Shown: one piece after another, positions 15,277 to 28,932 of the stretch | How the letters are laid out: each line of letters begins with the position of its first letter | How positions within the stretch are numbered: position 1 is the stretch's first letter | The notes under the pieces: model-generated | Seen by the model: the letters and a program-made list of their open reading frames with translations, nothing else | The model's database searches: none | What the model was told of the DNA's origin: nothing | Position numbers and translations under genes: made by a program | Source of the DNA: Tethya wilhelma | Lineage: Eukaryota; Porifera; Demospongiae; Tethyida; Tethyidae | Direction: 5' to 3' | NCBI GenBank assembly: GCA_964030475.1 | Contig: CAXIPT010000001.1 | Coordinates: 3,589,249 to 3,653,248, forward strand | DNA: 64,000 nt

Positions 15277-18042
15277 TTATTCAGCTGTGAACGAGGAGTC
15301 AATCTCAGGAAAACTCTCATAGAAGTGCTGTGCAAGAAATTGAAAGAAGAATTATAGTTACAATACCTTACACAACAGTTTATGCTACAGATTGTAGGCT
15401 AAAGTTGTTTGCTTCTTAGCTTTGTGTAAGAGACCATGATAGTTAGAGTAACCTTGTAAAGAGTAGTAGCCTGATAGACTCCAGAGGTGCAACACATCTC
15501 CCTGATAGAGTGCATGCTCAGCTGGGGGGTGCCAAGGTCCACTGTCCTCATACCAAGCTTGGCTGACATCAGAGGTCCTATGGTAGATCCACAAGAGCTG
15601 TCATTGCGCACCACCACCTCCTAAAATGATTGAAAGGCCGACACATTAAAGATGATCTCCTTCTAAGAAGGATGGTCAGGTATCTTCATTTGTAACAGTA
15701 TGACTAAAATAATAATAGCAAATTGATACATTTCAAGTAAGCGAATATTCAGTTTAGGAATTGTAATGTTTTCCCCCCAAATACTACACAGAAGTAATAC
15801 CTGCAATGGTACACCACCCTTCCTAGCTACTTCCTTCAGTATAGCAGCAGTAATGGCTGTAGTGGCATAGCGCTGGTTAGCATTGTACTTCACAACTACT
15901 CCTCTATGTAACATGGGCTGGTGTTGGGCCTCATGTTTCTCACTATATAAAACAGAATAACAACAAATTTCCACCATGAAATGAAAACTACTCATGATAT
16001 ACTACTTGGTGATAACATACGGGTAGTTGGGGTGAATGGCATGTGCTTGATCAGCACTGAGTAAAAAGGACTTTGGTATCGATTCTTCAAATGCCACGGT
16101 GGAGTCCGAATTGGAGCATATCCTCCTCAAAGTCCACTCAAACATGGAGGACTTGGCTCCTTGAGCACTCTCAGAACCAACCTAAGGGAAAGAGACAGGT
16201 GGGTTAGAGTGGGTTGTTGCTGTGATTCTCGTGATACACATACTTCTTCGTTGTCAAATAGAGCCAGCATTCTCACATTGGTATCACTACTCAGTGACTC
16301 CATGCTATCCAAGAGTCCCTTTACAAGAAGACAGACGACAGATAGTGTTGGTACGTATTTTCGGGCACATCCAGGCCTTGTGGCTTACCTGTAGGCCAGT
16401 GTAACAATTCATGAGATTATCTATGCGGGGAGCAAAAATGAACTCCTGTAACACTCCTCCAATAGCCTGTGCCAAGAGAGATCTAGAATAAGTTACTAAA
16501 AACTACAAACAAAATGTTATTGGTTAGTGTTGTAGAAAAACTCACAGCTGGCTGGTGGTCAGCAAGACAGAGTTCAAAATCCACAACATCAGTGGGTTTG
16601 CAGCTGAGTCTATCACACAGCATGGACAGCAATACTGGGTGATGCTCAGAGCCCTGTAGGTAAAAAAATCCAGGATGAAAATGTAGAAAAGAGAGTGACA
16701 ATCAAATGCACATACAGAGCACTCCTTCAGTCCACCCTCCAGCTGCTCCTGTACACACTGAGTGGTGGCTAACACAGGGACCCTGTTGCAATAGAATACC
16801 AAAAGGAACACTCAGCATGCAATACAATACTAGGAGTGACAAAGCCTCGATCCCAGGTCTTCCCCTTGTATTTTTGAAGAAAATATATTCACAACAAAGG
16901 AGCCTGGGAATGAGGCTAGGAGTGACATACGTGTGATTCTCAGTGTTTGGAGCAAAACCCTCTTGATGCATCTTTCTAGCAAGATGGATGCACAAATTGG
17001 GGATCTTTAGTACAGGCTCTTCAACGTGGACAAGACGATGCACCAGACCATTCTTACCCTGTCAATAGGAAACCAAACTCACACTCAAAGATTATCAAAA
17101 CTCCACAATGTCATACAGAAATTGTTTTCATTACCCTAATGACAACACGTCCAGCCAGTTTAAGATCCCGGTCAAACCAGGTATGCCAGATTCCACCACC
17201 ATATGTTTGTACTCTCACCCCAATGTAACCAGTTTTGGTACACAGACTGCGTGGTTTTAGCTATTGAAGGTTGTTTACATTGGGATGGCATAGTAACATG
17301 GTTTTACATTCACTCAATCTTGTACACAACACACAAAACACCAACTCACTCTAAAGCACGGACTGTCAGTGTGTGCTCCAACAATCGAATAACCATTTCC
17401 CGGCTTGTATTTGCCTCCAATAGCAAATGCAATGATTGTTGAAAAGTTGTTGATTACAAAGTACTAAAGGATTGTGAGTGCAATACATCAAACATGCTTA
17501 GTTTATACATATAATCTGTGGTTCGTACAACAGTGATGATCCTAAACATAGAAAAAAAATACAGACTCAAGACTATCTAGATTTATGGAGAAGTGTTGGA
17601 AACTCAAAATTTACCGTGGTCTACAAAAAATTTTTAATGTAGCATACCTTTCCAAGTGGTTCAATCTTCCATGATTCTTTTTCTTTGAGCTCCTTGAAAC
17701 CTGCTGCAGCCAATCTTGTCTTGCATTCTTCCACAACTAATCAAATGTGATATACAGTCAACATGAATTTATCACAAGTTACATATTTTCATGTTTGACA
17801 TGATATAATATTTATATGACACTTTTACCATGGTATGGAGAAGGTCCATTGTTGACGAATTTAATGAAGTCCTTTGCAGCTTCTTGGATTGCGGCCTAAA
17901 TGGATGAAGAGACTAATCACATCAAACATACCCAGATCATCTCGATCAAATCATAGCCATCATATTAGATAATAATGCTCACCCTCGACATCATGCTGAG
18001 TTTCTCAGTTCTGATCTGGGTGGAGTTGTGGGCGGAGCTCAT
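15277..18042 (-). CDS. DNPEP: Aspartyl aminopeptidase (M18 family)
   Basis: Exon 1 starts at ATG 18042 ([20 protein letters not shown]) and is followed by [20 protein letters not shown] and the S-P-Y-H stretch typical of DNPEP. Later exons give a long M18-type chain, including [20 protein letters not shown] with [24 protein letters not shown] residues (metal-site Asp/Glu region, exon near 16,150-16,330), [18 protein letters not shown], the [19 protein letters not shown] segment and a C-terminal [14 protein letters not shown]. The stop is TAA 15277-15279. The family is a cytosolic zinc peptidase that removes N-terminal Asp/Glu and forms large homo-oligomers. The gene is head-to-head with the MBD5/6-like gene. 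Confidence 0.9.
16843..16917. repeat. 75 bp hairpin of the AGCCTCG...CGAGGCT type in a DNPEP intron
   Basis: Imperfect inverted repeat with ends AGCCTCGATCCCAGG and CCTGGGAATGAGGCT. Same family as the hairpin at 35238-35303, and a lone half-copy is near 45505-45520. Confidence 0.65.
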
Positions 18043-18069
18043 TCACTAGGTGAAGGTGCGGTCTAGACT

Positions 18070-21000
18070 ATGGGTGTGGCTTTGCGCAATCGTGCGTATC
18101 AAGCGTGTGATCTCAGCTGCATGCTGGATATCCGATGGAAGAAGCCGGCCCCGTGGTCAGACTCACAGTGGTCTGGAGAAGTTGTTGTGCACACTTGCAC
18201 TACTGACACAAGAGTTGCTGTTTATGAAAAAAACCTCAGAGTTGGTCACAACTCTATAGCTAATGTAAGCAAAAATTTCTAAATTTAGTATTTTTTAATA
18301 ATAAATTTGAGGATCTACGCAAGTTCCACTGTAGTTATATAGCTAACTTGCTTTATAAATTAGTAATACTTTTATTTTCTTTTATTTGCATACACAACTG
18401 AACACTATCGTGCTTGAAACTAGCCACAGCAAGCATAATTTTTAGTCCGACCTGAGTGGTGTCCAGCTGCAACTAATTTATGGAGCGGGAACGTACTTTT
18501 ATTGTTGTGCCTCAGGGCTGGCAGAGAGAGACAGAGCAAAATACTGTGTACTACATAAGGTAGGTCATTAGTGCAATGGTACAAAGTACATGTATAGATG
18601 TACTTCATTCCAGTAGCAGTTGTAATGTACATATTTTATTAATATTATGCATACATATGACAGCCCTGATTTGCATAAACTGAGAAATTTTGAAGAAGTT
18701 TTGAGCCATCTAACTTCTCCAGGAACGTGCAAGTGTGGTCTTCGGTGTCCCTTTCGAGTTGAAGAAGTGTTTAGTTTTGATCCTGATATTCTGAGTCTTC
18801 CCGACCACATTGAACCAAAAGAGACCTTGACCTGCTGCAAAATTTTTCAGTTTTCTGAGTCTTCAACCATTGGAAATGAATTTGATATACCCACACCACT
18901 TTCACCATGCAAGCTTTCTATTGTCCCAAAAAAGCAGGTGCATGAGTTACCACTGATCTTGGGTTCAAAGCGACCACTCCCTGCTGATTTTGCTTTGCAG
19001 GGATCAGAACCTGCTAAAAGGATTGATGCTAATTTTGGATGCTTCTCTCTACAGCAAGCATTGTCTAGGTGGAGAACTCCAACAATAGTTCCTGCTCAGC
19101 CGAAGGACAAAAGATTGAATAAATTGAAGGGTCCTTCCATTGATGGATCTCGTTTTGCTAATTTAATGCGACTAGCTAGCGCTGCAGCTAATGTTAGCAA
19201 GTTGTTTGGCAAAACACTGGGACAAGGAAAGGCCATGAGAGAACCAGTAGCAACAGATATAGAGACCAATTTGACAACCGCTGTTTGCACAGTTGCTCCA
19301 ACTCACCCTGAGCAGTCACCAGTTCCAATTACCAAAATTTTCAATCCTCATCTGGATCAGAATCAACCAACAAAAGAACAATGCCATGGATCAATGAGTA
19401 GTAGTAGTCACCTTTACAAGATTTTAACAGAGAAGCCACTACAAGACACACAGACAATTAGTGGCACATGTATTGATTCAGTGGATATGACCAAGTGTCA
19501 AATGGAACACAAGCATGCTCTATCAGATTCTGCAGCAGACAGTGTGAGAGAAAATGGCCAAAAGTGTACCCTGTTAGGCCAATTCAATAGTAATGCTCCA
19601 ACTCCTCCTACTACAACATATGCAATCCCTCTTGCTGGAGGAGAGCACTCTAAACCTGTGATTTCAGATGACCAAGTTGCTGCAGATAAGAAATATTCTG
19701 AGCTTGTCAAGTTATCTTCAAGTGCCAAAGTTTCTTCGGTAGCACCGAGTGAGCTATCTTCGTCAACTATATCAGAAAAAATGCTGACTCCCACTTCTGA
19801 ATGCTTCTCACTTATTCCTCCGTCAGTTATGGTATGCAGTGTTAAATCGCAGCTTGACTCACCAACTAAGAATGTATTGAAGAACGTTGAGGTGAAAATA
19901 AACGGAAAACTTCCAGTGTCTCCTTCAAAGTTTCGTCTCAGCCCCTCTAAAGACATAGCAATGAGGCAGTTCCACATACCGATTCAACCTTTGCCAGTTT
20001 CTTCATCACCTCAGCAACAGTGTACTATTCGTGAGCTCAGATTATTAGCAAGAAATAAGCTGAAGGATGGTGTTATTTCCAAGCAGAGACAGAAAATTTT
20101 ATTTGGTAAAGGCGATTCTGCTTTGCAAGAGGTGAAAGAGAAGCAACCTCTCGAGAACAGCGATGTTCATGTCAAGACAGAATATCTAGATCACTTGCAT
20201 GATAAGGATGATGATTCGATTAGCACTGTTCTAGGAATCTTAAATTCTCCTTCTGAAGTTCTTCCATCTGTACCCTTGGTATCATCAGCTGTTACCACAA
20301 CTGTGTCCACACCTTCTGATAGCACTACCTCAACCTCTGATATCACATCCTCTTCGGACTCCAGGCCATTTTTTAATTCCATTTCCAGCATTTCAGCTTC
20401 TTCTGCTGGTAACTTGACAACTCCAGCTGATGCTGAACTGGTTTCCACTGCTGCATCAGATTCAGCTACTGATGGCTCACCATCTCCTAACCAATATGCA
20501 TTGACCACAAATTCTGTTGAGAAAGGTGCCATTGGAACACTGCTATCAAGTGATGAAACCACATCAGACCATACTACAACACCTGTGTCTCCTCTAGATG
20601 GCCCTGAACTGACAGCAGTTGCTCCAAACTGCTTAAACTCTCCAAATGTAGATGCAAATGCTTCAATTTCAGTTGCTTCTAATTCCGACAATCCTCCTTG
20701 CTGCCATGCAGTTGGGAATTCTGCCAGCAATCCTGCTTCTGAATCTGGAGATCCAATTGCAGCTGTGTTATCATCACCAACTGAAATAGACACCAATACT
20801 GATTTTGATCACCCAAGTAGTTGTAGTGGACCGACATTGACAACTGTTACACAGCACAAAACTGAATGTGGACCATCTGTTGAACAGCAAGAAGACAAAA
20901 GCGATCATGAACCATACCACCTTGAGCCTCAATCTCTTGTAACCTTACCAGCTGTTGCTGATCAACACCAATCTACTGAGTTACCTGCTTCTAATAGTCC

Positions 21001-22244
21001 CTCAGCAGACCATGTGAAGGTTGCAGTTGCAGAAAACGTTGCTAGCAATAGAAATTTGGAAGGTGAGTCTCTAGTTGAAGTCTTAAACGACGAGACTATG
21101 CTTGAGTTGAACAATCCCATTAGTTATTCAGAAGGACTTGCCGCAACTTTTTCTTCAGTAGGTGCTGACAAAGACCAAGTTCAACTAGCTCTTAATCGTG
21201 ATGACCAGCCCTCTACTTCAGCTATCATCACTGGATCAGCACAACCTAATGGTTCATCAACCATTTCATCTCCCACTAGTACTAGTTCTTATGACGTTTT
21301 TAGTAACTTTAGCGTGCACAGTTTTGCTGGATCTGAGCAGCCTCCTTTACAACCCTTTGAGTCTGAATTTAAGAGTGAAGACATCTCTCCAAGTACTAAT
21401 CCAAAGAATTTTTCTCTTATAAAGAGCGTTGATAGCTTGTTGGAACAAATAGCCCAACAAAAATCGTCTGCTTGCAAAACTCGTTCCAAAGCCCAATTTC
21501 CCGAAGTGTACTTTCCGGTAAGAAGAATTCAAACCAGATCCAGATCTCGCTCCGAGTCATCAACACAATTGGATAGAAGGGATTCCAGGTCTATCAGTGT
21601 TGATGTGATGTCAGCTGAGAGTCTACCTGTAGAGTCTGAAGGTGAAAATTCTTTCACATCAAGGTACTAGTGGTATTATAATAGCGTGCATATTTGTTTG
21701 CATGAGTGATAATCACATTTCGTATTACAGTGTTGCTGAAGAGCCTGTGAGCCTGGTTGTTTCTTTTCCACTTTCTTCCATAAAAATTAATACCAGGTCC
21801 ATTGTCCTGCCATGCAACCCCCCCACCGTCAAGATAGGCGACATTGTGTGGGCCAAAGCACCAATGCTTGCTGGCTGGCCTGCAGAAATTATTTCATCTA
21901 AAAACACACGTGGGCTCAAACGAACTCCAGTTGGAAAGGTAAGGATATTCTTTTTGTTGTTTCCTAGTGATAGCCATGGGCTCCTATATGCTCATTCTGC
22001 AGGTGTGGGTTAAGTGGATCGGTGACTCAACTGTTAGTTTGGTTGATGTAGGTGCTGTTAAGCCCTTAGAAGAGGGCATTAAACAAAGATCCCGAAGCAA
22101 AATATCAAAAAAGCTGCAAGTATCTATTGACATGGCTTTGAAGTTACATGCAGGTATGCTGTTTTTCTATCTGTTTCATGTGCATGAAATGAGACTGTTT
22201 TACTTTTAGAAAATGAAGCAATTGTACATGATCCTCAATCTTAA
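18070..22244 (+). CDS. MBD5/MBD6-like protein with MBD remnant and C-terminal PWWP domain
   Basis: The main exon (about 18664-21663) encodes nearly 1,000 residues. Near its start, SPGTCKCGLRCPFRVEEVF and SFDPD match the distinctive C-K-C-G-L-x-C-P end of the MBD of vertebrate MBD5/MBD6. A very long Ser/Thr/Pro-rich disordered region follows. Exons 21730-21939 and from 22003 encode a PWWP domain (KIGDIVWAKAPMLAGWPAEI, VWVKWIGDSTVSLV), as in MBD5, and the frame stops at 22242-22244. In vertebrates these proteins join the PR-DUB (BAP1) deubiquitinase and do not depend on methyl-CpG. The 5' end is unsettled: candidate exons at 18070-18264 and 18446-18559 are open, but the phase into the main exon does not match, and ATG 18070 lies only 27 bp from the DNPEP ATG. 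Confidence 0.75.
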
Positions 22245-22677
22245 TCAAACTCTTGAAGCTGCATCAAACCTATAATCTTATACCATAACTTCATATCAAC
22301 AGCCAATGTATTATCATTATTCTGTGATTAGCAAAAAGTATTGTGTCCATTTTGATTGCGTTTTATTTTACGGAGATATACGGAGTAAGTAGTATTCAAT
22401 ATTATTATACACGCTTCCGCTTTAGGCGGCATTTCCAAATTGAGGGTGTTGCAAATGGCGACATGTCCTCTCTGTCTGAGAGAAGAAATCAGTAGCGAAG
22501 AAAAAGGTTCGTAACTAGCCGTAGACGCATCTCTGAACATGGTGATAACGTTATTATAACGAGAAAGGACTACTCTATTTATATGTATATAAAAGAGTCG
22601 CCAAAGTGCCCAGTAAAGGCTATTTTCGGGGGCTTTTGTAAAGACTATTTTACGGCCCTTGTAACAAGATAGCCGCC
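22245..22677. other. Interval between MBD5/6-like and EPC genes
   Basis: Contains the 3' end of the upstream gene and the EPC promoter/5' UTR. A 20-codon frame beginning at ATG 22456 (MATCPLCLREEISSEEK...) ends shortly after and is not supported as a gene. Confidence 0.4.
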
Positions 22678-25600
22678 ATGAGCAAGTTGTCGTTTCGAGC
22701 CAGGGCTCTGGATGCTACTAAACCACTGCCCGTCTACCATGCCGTGGACCTTCCAGACCTTTCGGAGTACAACAACATAAACAGAACAGTGCCTCAGATG
22801 CCAACCGGCATGGAGAAGGAGGAGGAAACGGTATGTGCAGCATCCCGCCTTATTTTGATCCGCCATTTTTTAAATGGCGGACGATTTACATGTATGTGTT
22901 TTGAAGTTTTTTGGAAGTTGTACTGTATTCATGGTATTTTAATGATGAAAAAGTAATAGATGCAATGGTTTGCTTTATTTTAGAAATAAAATAAAAGTAT
23001 CTCGACGTCCAGAAAGTGACATTTTTTTGAATCTCTATTCTTGCGCATTACTTGCATATTGTATCACGTGACATTGTTCGCTACGTTTAACATTATTCAT
23101 GAGCATTTTTGATGCTTTATTGGGTTATGCTTGAGATACCAAAGAAGGTTTGTGGTTAATGTGGCTGATATATCAGTGTTGATCACATTCATTTCAGGAA
23201 CGTCATCTTCAAGATGTGATCCTAGCTCAGCAAACTAATACTCTCAATAAGAGGCTGGTCTATATTCCTACTCCTGAAGCCACCATCACTGTCAAAGACT
23301 ACGACAAGCTGACCAGATGCATTGACAAACCAACACAGTACATCAGAGTCCCAGGTTAGGGCTAGAGGATGCATCTTTCGGTGCTGTTTGTCCTTTGTAT
23401 GCATGTGAGTATGTCAGAGGATTCAGTTTATGCAAGAGAAGTCCTGATGCAGCCTGAAGTTGCTCTTTAGCTTTACTGAGTCACAAGTTGAGAATGTGTG
23501 TTTTTGGTGATTTACAGGCCGGAGATTTTGTTAGTGTAAACTCTAGTGTTTGCTGGGATTCCCCCAATTTGCCCACATTTTGATTTTGTGTTACCAAACT
23601 ACAACACTCAGCTATAATTTAATTGTGGTTTTGCTCTTCCACACAAGATGTTGTTTTAGCGTATGGTATGTACCCACTCATTCCAGGTCTTGGTCTCGAG
23701 GAGGAAGTTCCTGATTACGACTTGGACTCTGAAGATGATGAGTGGTTGAATGCTCAAAGCAACGAGAGGGTGAGTGTTAATTATGTAAGGATACAGTCAA
23801 CACAGTCTTCACACAAAGAGTTTCGGTATTGTTGAACTAATGGTAGTAGTAGTAGTATGTATATTGGTGTATTGCTGTGTGGTTAGAATTTAGTGTTTGC
23901 TTCTGCATTAGCTCATGTGTACTTAGCCTACTTGTGGTATTTCTTTCCCAGCCTCTGTCGCCCACCCACTTTGAGAGTATGATGGACAGGTTGGAGAAGG
24001 GTAGTGGAAACACTGTTCTTTCAGAGAGAGAGGCACAAGCACTGTTGAAGGATGATCAAGACCTAGTGTTGGCAGTGTACGATTATTGGCTGGCAAAGAG
24101 ACTTCGATTGGTAGGTGTAAGGGGATGCACCAACTTGTTATCGAAACTCAAGTGTTGATAGTGTAAAATTTCGCATTTGTTTTAGCGTTCTCTCTTAATG
24201 AGTGGGTGATTATATGAGCTCTCGTTCATTTGTGTATATACAGGGCCGTGCTCTGATTCCAACTGTGAAACATGAGAAGAGAGATGGGACATCAAGTGCC
24301 TCCAATCCTTACCTAGCCTTCAGAAAGAGAACTGAGAAGATGCAAACTAGAAAGGTATATCAGTTGAGTTGTATTTGTGTGGGGTTTATTTGTCCACCTG
24401 CCTCATTTCATCCATTAGAATCGGAAGAATGATGAAACAGCTTACATGCAAATGCTCAAGTTGAAGAGAGACTTGGAAAAGGCATTGTGAGTGTTGGACT
24501 GTACCCACTCTTCAACAACGAATATGATGTGTGTATTTGTTCATTGTAGATCTCTTGCTAAGTTGGTGAAAGAGAGAGAAGCAAAGAAGCATGATTTTGG
24601 TCAAGTTCACTTGGATATATTTAGAAAGAGGTATGGGGTAGCAATTGACTCTAATGTTATTGTGTAGTGATGCATCATCTACCTGTCCAGGTACATGCTG
24701 GAGGACTGGAGTGGTAGCATCATGTCATCACTCCGTCCAGTTGCCACGAGATCAGCAACAAGTAGGCAGCATTCGTCAGTGAGTGACTCGAGTTGGGATG
24801 GCAGGGCTGTTCTCATCAAGGTGAATGGGCTGCTGGTAGTCAATTGTATGTTATTTGCTAGGAGAGTCGGTCAGTGATGCCATTAATGCATGTATTACCT
24901 GATGACAGTGGACAGAGTTTCTGCCCACTGTATAGTGAATGTCAAACCAAAGACTGAGACTGACCTTTGTTTGCTTTGTGTGTCATGGGTAGTGTGTATT
25001 GTCCATTCAAACGTTCATTAGTACAATTGAATTTACTTGTTTAGATGGACAGTGACGACTTTGATACACACCACGTTGGAAGACACGAAGTGCTGGTTTC
25101 AGGGTGAGCATTAATTGGAAATACACACAATGTGTGTCATGTTATTTAGGTGTAATTTATGTTGTTGTATGCTTGTAGGTTGAAGGGCAGAAAGAGAAAG
25201 AAACATTCAAATGTAAGCAGTTCATGTTGCAATTGCAGTCATTGTATCCTGTAGATCATTCCATGGTACTTGTGCTCAGTTGTTAATCCTCTCTCACAGG
25301 CCAACATTGATGCCTCACCGATCGTAACACCTGCCACACCAGAGAAGGCCCTCAAAGACACCTCACGAGATCTCTCCACTGACAAGTTTGAAGAAGATGA
25401 TCCAGATGGCATTTTCACCTTCAAGAGGAAACTCCACGTCAAATACCATCATGTATGTTGAAAGCACACACCATTGTTTGATGCTTCCTAATGATGTATC
25501 GTGTCCTATCTACTCTAGACTCAAGATCGGTTGGGCATGTGGCCCTGGCATGGTGACGATGAACTTGAAGCTGCCTTAGCTGATGGGGAAGGAGAGGTGG

Positions 25601-27839
25601 AACAGAGCGCCAGAAATGATGGTGGCTTTAGAGCGTCTTGTAGAAAAATATTTCGTTTTTCTCGAACTTCTCTCTCTGGTCGCATCGTTGGGAGGACACG
25701 GAGACGGATCGGAAGAGGTGGACGGTATGTAGTGTGTGTGTTGTAGTTTGAGTGTTACTACATATAGTGTACAGTGTGTTCAAAATCACTACATTCGCCA
25801 CACATGTATTCTTCAGGGCAATGTGGGATTGCATTCCACTGAGCAATGATGAAGATCCCATGGATCTTGATCCAGAAGAACCGATTGCTAGTATGGTTGA
25901 ACCAGTTGCTACCGCAGCTAGTATCTCCAGTCCGTTACCTGGTACTCCAGTTGACTCTAGCCTGACTAGTGGAGAGGCACTGAAGACTCACGACCAACCT
26001 CTGCAGAAACAGGGAGGAGACAACCAATCATCAGCTCAGAGTAGACAAGAAGAGAAGCCAGCTATGAAATGGTGAGGTCTTGTGCACTGTGTATATGCAC
26101 GTATAAATGTAATACACTAATGCATGCATGCACACGTGGTACAAACAGTCTACATTTCCTGGCAAGATCGCCTTCTCCTTCCAACAAGATGGACGTGAAC
26201 TCATTGCCGTTCATTGAACACACCGCTCACAGCAGTGCAGGCAGTTCAGTGGGGGACAATACACACAACCCCATGTCGTTTACAATAGGACGATTCCCGT
26301 TCAGAAGACTACCATCAGAAGATGATGCTCTCTCGTTCTCTAGTCTCCCAACCTCACAGTTTTCTCTCAAACCGTCCAGTATGGACGTGGAGTGTCAGGA
26401 GCCACCTTCCTTCTCTTGGCAGAAGTCTCTCATAGGTACTGATTTCAACACTTTCAATCAAAACGATCGCGAAAGGAGTGCTACTTTACGTCAGTTTGGC
26501 TCCAATGATTATTACAGTACGAGTAATTATCCCCTACCCTCATCCACCCCCAATGATAATATCGGATCTACTGGTAGTAGTTCTTCTATGTTATCGACGA
26601 ACAAAGGAGCCTCATCGACCACACAACAGGTACACAGTCATGCTGAGCCAGTGGACATGAGCAGGTCGTCTCTCTCAGTGGCTGACAGTAAGACGATAAT
26701 CCTTTCCAATGCACCCTCCACCACTCCTTCTAACGAAAGACTCAAACTCCCTTCGTCTCAGCAACAAAGCATGACACAGTCTACCAGCACCAGGCCGACA
26801 AGTCTTGTTCAAGGACAGTTGACACCGCAGAGCGCAGAGGCTGTGGCTGCTCCAGGAACACCGAGTGTCAATAGTGGAGCTACTCCACTTAATAGTGCAA
26901 CTCTATCTAGTGGTGCACAGAGTTCCACTACTGTCAATCCAAAACGGGCCACTCAGTCACCTGTCCCTGTAACCAGTGATGGTAGCAGTAGTAGTTCTAC
27001 TCTGGAGAAGACTGAGCCAAAGCCCTCTTCTGTTCCTCCTCCTTCCGTTGACATGGATACCACCACTACACCTACACCCAGTGCCACACCAACTGTGAGT
27101 GCATCTAGCACTACTGTAGAACCAAAGAACAAAGTAGTTCACAATACCTGGTTGTTAGATGGTCCTGATTTAAGCTTGCTGCAACTCAGCAAGTTGCCGA
27201 TGCAGTTAGGAGAAGATGCAACAAAAGGAGGGCGATCTGCTTTTGCTACGGTCGATAGTGCACTCTCGGTTACATCTCAATTTCAACGTATCTTAAAGAA
27301 AAAGGATGAGATTTTGTCTCCGAGTCAAGTTGTCCAGGTACACAACTCCACAGCACCACCACGGAGTACTACCAGCATGCCTGTGGTCACCTCTACTGAC
27401 ACAGCCCCCCAGCCTCACTTGAAACCATCTGGCATAGGGAGCAATGTAGGTGCAAACACTCTGAAACTGGCCACCGAGTTGAATCAGGACAAAGTAGCAC
27501 CTGCGCCGTTGGTAGTGGACAAAAGAACTAGTGGAATTGCTACTGGACAAGGTCTGCCTACAGCTCTTGTTGCTCGGAGGACCTCTACTGGTACGAACGG
27601 AACCAACTACCAGGAGATTTTCCACACTGCTCACAGACTCTCCGAGACTACTGAGAGGGGGTTGAAGCAGGCATTGGCAGGGTCAGTATGATTGACCTCT
27701 CGTTGCTGTAGTGAAAATGTAATGTGGTTTTAAAGGTACTCTTCTTCCCTTTGATTACAGGAGCATGATGAACCACAACAGTTTGCTTGAGTCAGCAGCC
27801 AATTTAGTTCAACTTGGAAATTCCTCTGAAGTCACCTAA
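22678..27839 (+). CDS. EPC: Enhancer of polycomb (NuA4/TIP60 subunit)
   Basis: The start is MSKLSFRARALDATKPLPVY, the invariant EPC N-terminus, in a GCCGCCATGA context. Exons then give YNNINRTVPQMPTGMEKEEE, RLVYIPTPEATITVKDYD, VPDYDLDSEDDEWL and FESMMDRLEKGSGNT, followed by ALLKDDQDLVLAVYDYWLAK, NPYLAFRKRTEKMQTRKNRK and a basic helix REAKKHDFGQVHLDIFRKR. This is the complete EPcA/EPcB core that bridges the acetyltransferase module in NuA4/TIP60. The large 3' exons (25,800-27,700) are Ser/Thr/Gln/Pro-rich and end MNHNSLLESAANLVQLG...VT-stop at 27837-27839, a conserved EPC C-terminal motif. One gene stands where vertebrates have EPC1 and EPC2. Confidence 0.95.
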
Positions 27840-28216
27840 CCCATCCCTCTATCATTCATCATAATAGTTTGTCTGTCTTCTTTTTTGTTGTTGAATGATA
27901 CTAACCAAACGAGCAAGAGAGTTGCACACTAATCACTGCTATAGTAACACTGCTGCTTTTTTTCTCTTTGAATTTTCATCTTTGTTGCCTCTATTCTTTT
28001 AATTCTTATCCAGATAGACTAATACTGTTATTGACTTAACATTTTGTGTGGTGTGAAAATTTGTGTGTCTAAATATTCTGTGTGGTCAGTGTGAGTGCAC
28101 TAAATTGTATGTGAATGCATCTGTTCATAATGTTCTTTCTTCTGTGTTACCACTTTATTACATGACAAAAATTTCTGATAACAAACAAAATATATTTAAA
28201 AAAAAACATTACCATA
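27840..28216. other. EPC 3' flank
   Basis: AT-rich untranslated/intergenic sequence, no coding region. It ends against a mobile element. Confidence 0.4.
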
Positions 28217-28932
28217 ATAATGAAAGCACCAAGGTGCATAAGCCTCGGCGCACTCACATGTATGCGTGACATATGATCAGCACGGTCCACTGAGAGGTGT
28301 CAGCGGCCGAGCAAATTCAAGCCTGCTGCAATTGACCTGTGGTTAACCTAGTTATATTTAAACCTTTGTTTTGGAATTCATTGAATATACTTTTGATGCT
28401 TGTAGTACTTAGTACTTACACTTTAATGCTCAGCTCACAGTGAACTAGTCAGCCGGAGTCAGCCAGGCTGACAGGCATTGATAAAAAACACACAACTAAC
28501 CTACTATGATAGATACTTCTACACAAAGCTATATTCAACTTGCAATCATTGAGTTACTTACCTGTACTGTCCAAGCAGCAGGCTAAGCCAGCCTAGCTAG
28601 CTGCCAAACACACAAACTCAAGTCCACGATTCAAGCTGTATTGTTTCTAGATAACGCACACTACACGGGGCGTGATCAATGGGTGCGGTTTCGAAGCTAA
28701 GCGCTCAGAGAAGCACAAAAGCCTCAAATCTCAGAAACTACAGCGTTTTGCAAGATTCTACACAACAAATTTCTAGATAATTTCGAATTATGAACGTAAG
28801 TACCTTTCATTTGGACCATAGAGCGGCCATTCTTCAGATAATCTAGTAACAGACAGACAGACAGACACACACACACACAAAACGACTACCGTAACCCTCT
28901 GCACGTGCTACGCACGCGCCGAGGCTTAATTA
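28217..28932. mobile_element. ~0.7 kb non-autonomous TIR element, copy 1
   Basis: Sequence at 28239-28251 (TAAGCCTCGGCGC) is the inverted complement of 28916-28928 (GCGCCGAGGCTTA). A second copy lies at 46561-47266 in opposite orientation. Both share an inner CAGACAGACAG plus CA-repeat tract, the ACGACTACCGTAA segment and the flank GGTGCATAAGCC, so homology extends slightly beyond the TIR on one side. No coding capacity. The end touches the HSPBAP1 stop codon, so the element may supply that gene's 3' UTR. Confidence 0.75.

Noticed and set aside
20191..20796. 201-codon minus-strand frame
   Set aside because: Antisense of the low-complexity Ser/Thr region of the MBD5/6-like exon; no independent features.
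22456..22518. Possible small zinc-knuckle exon (CPLC) upstream of EPC
   Set aside because: Stops after 20 codons, no second knuckle, no donor or acceptor leading to a continuing frame.
28861..28880. CRISPR-like or satellite array suggested by CAGACAG/CA repeats
   Set aside because: Simple microsatellite inside a TIR element; no spacers.
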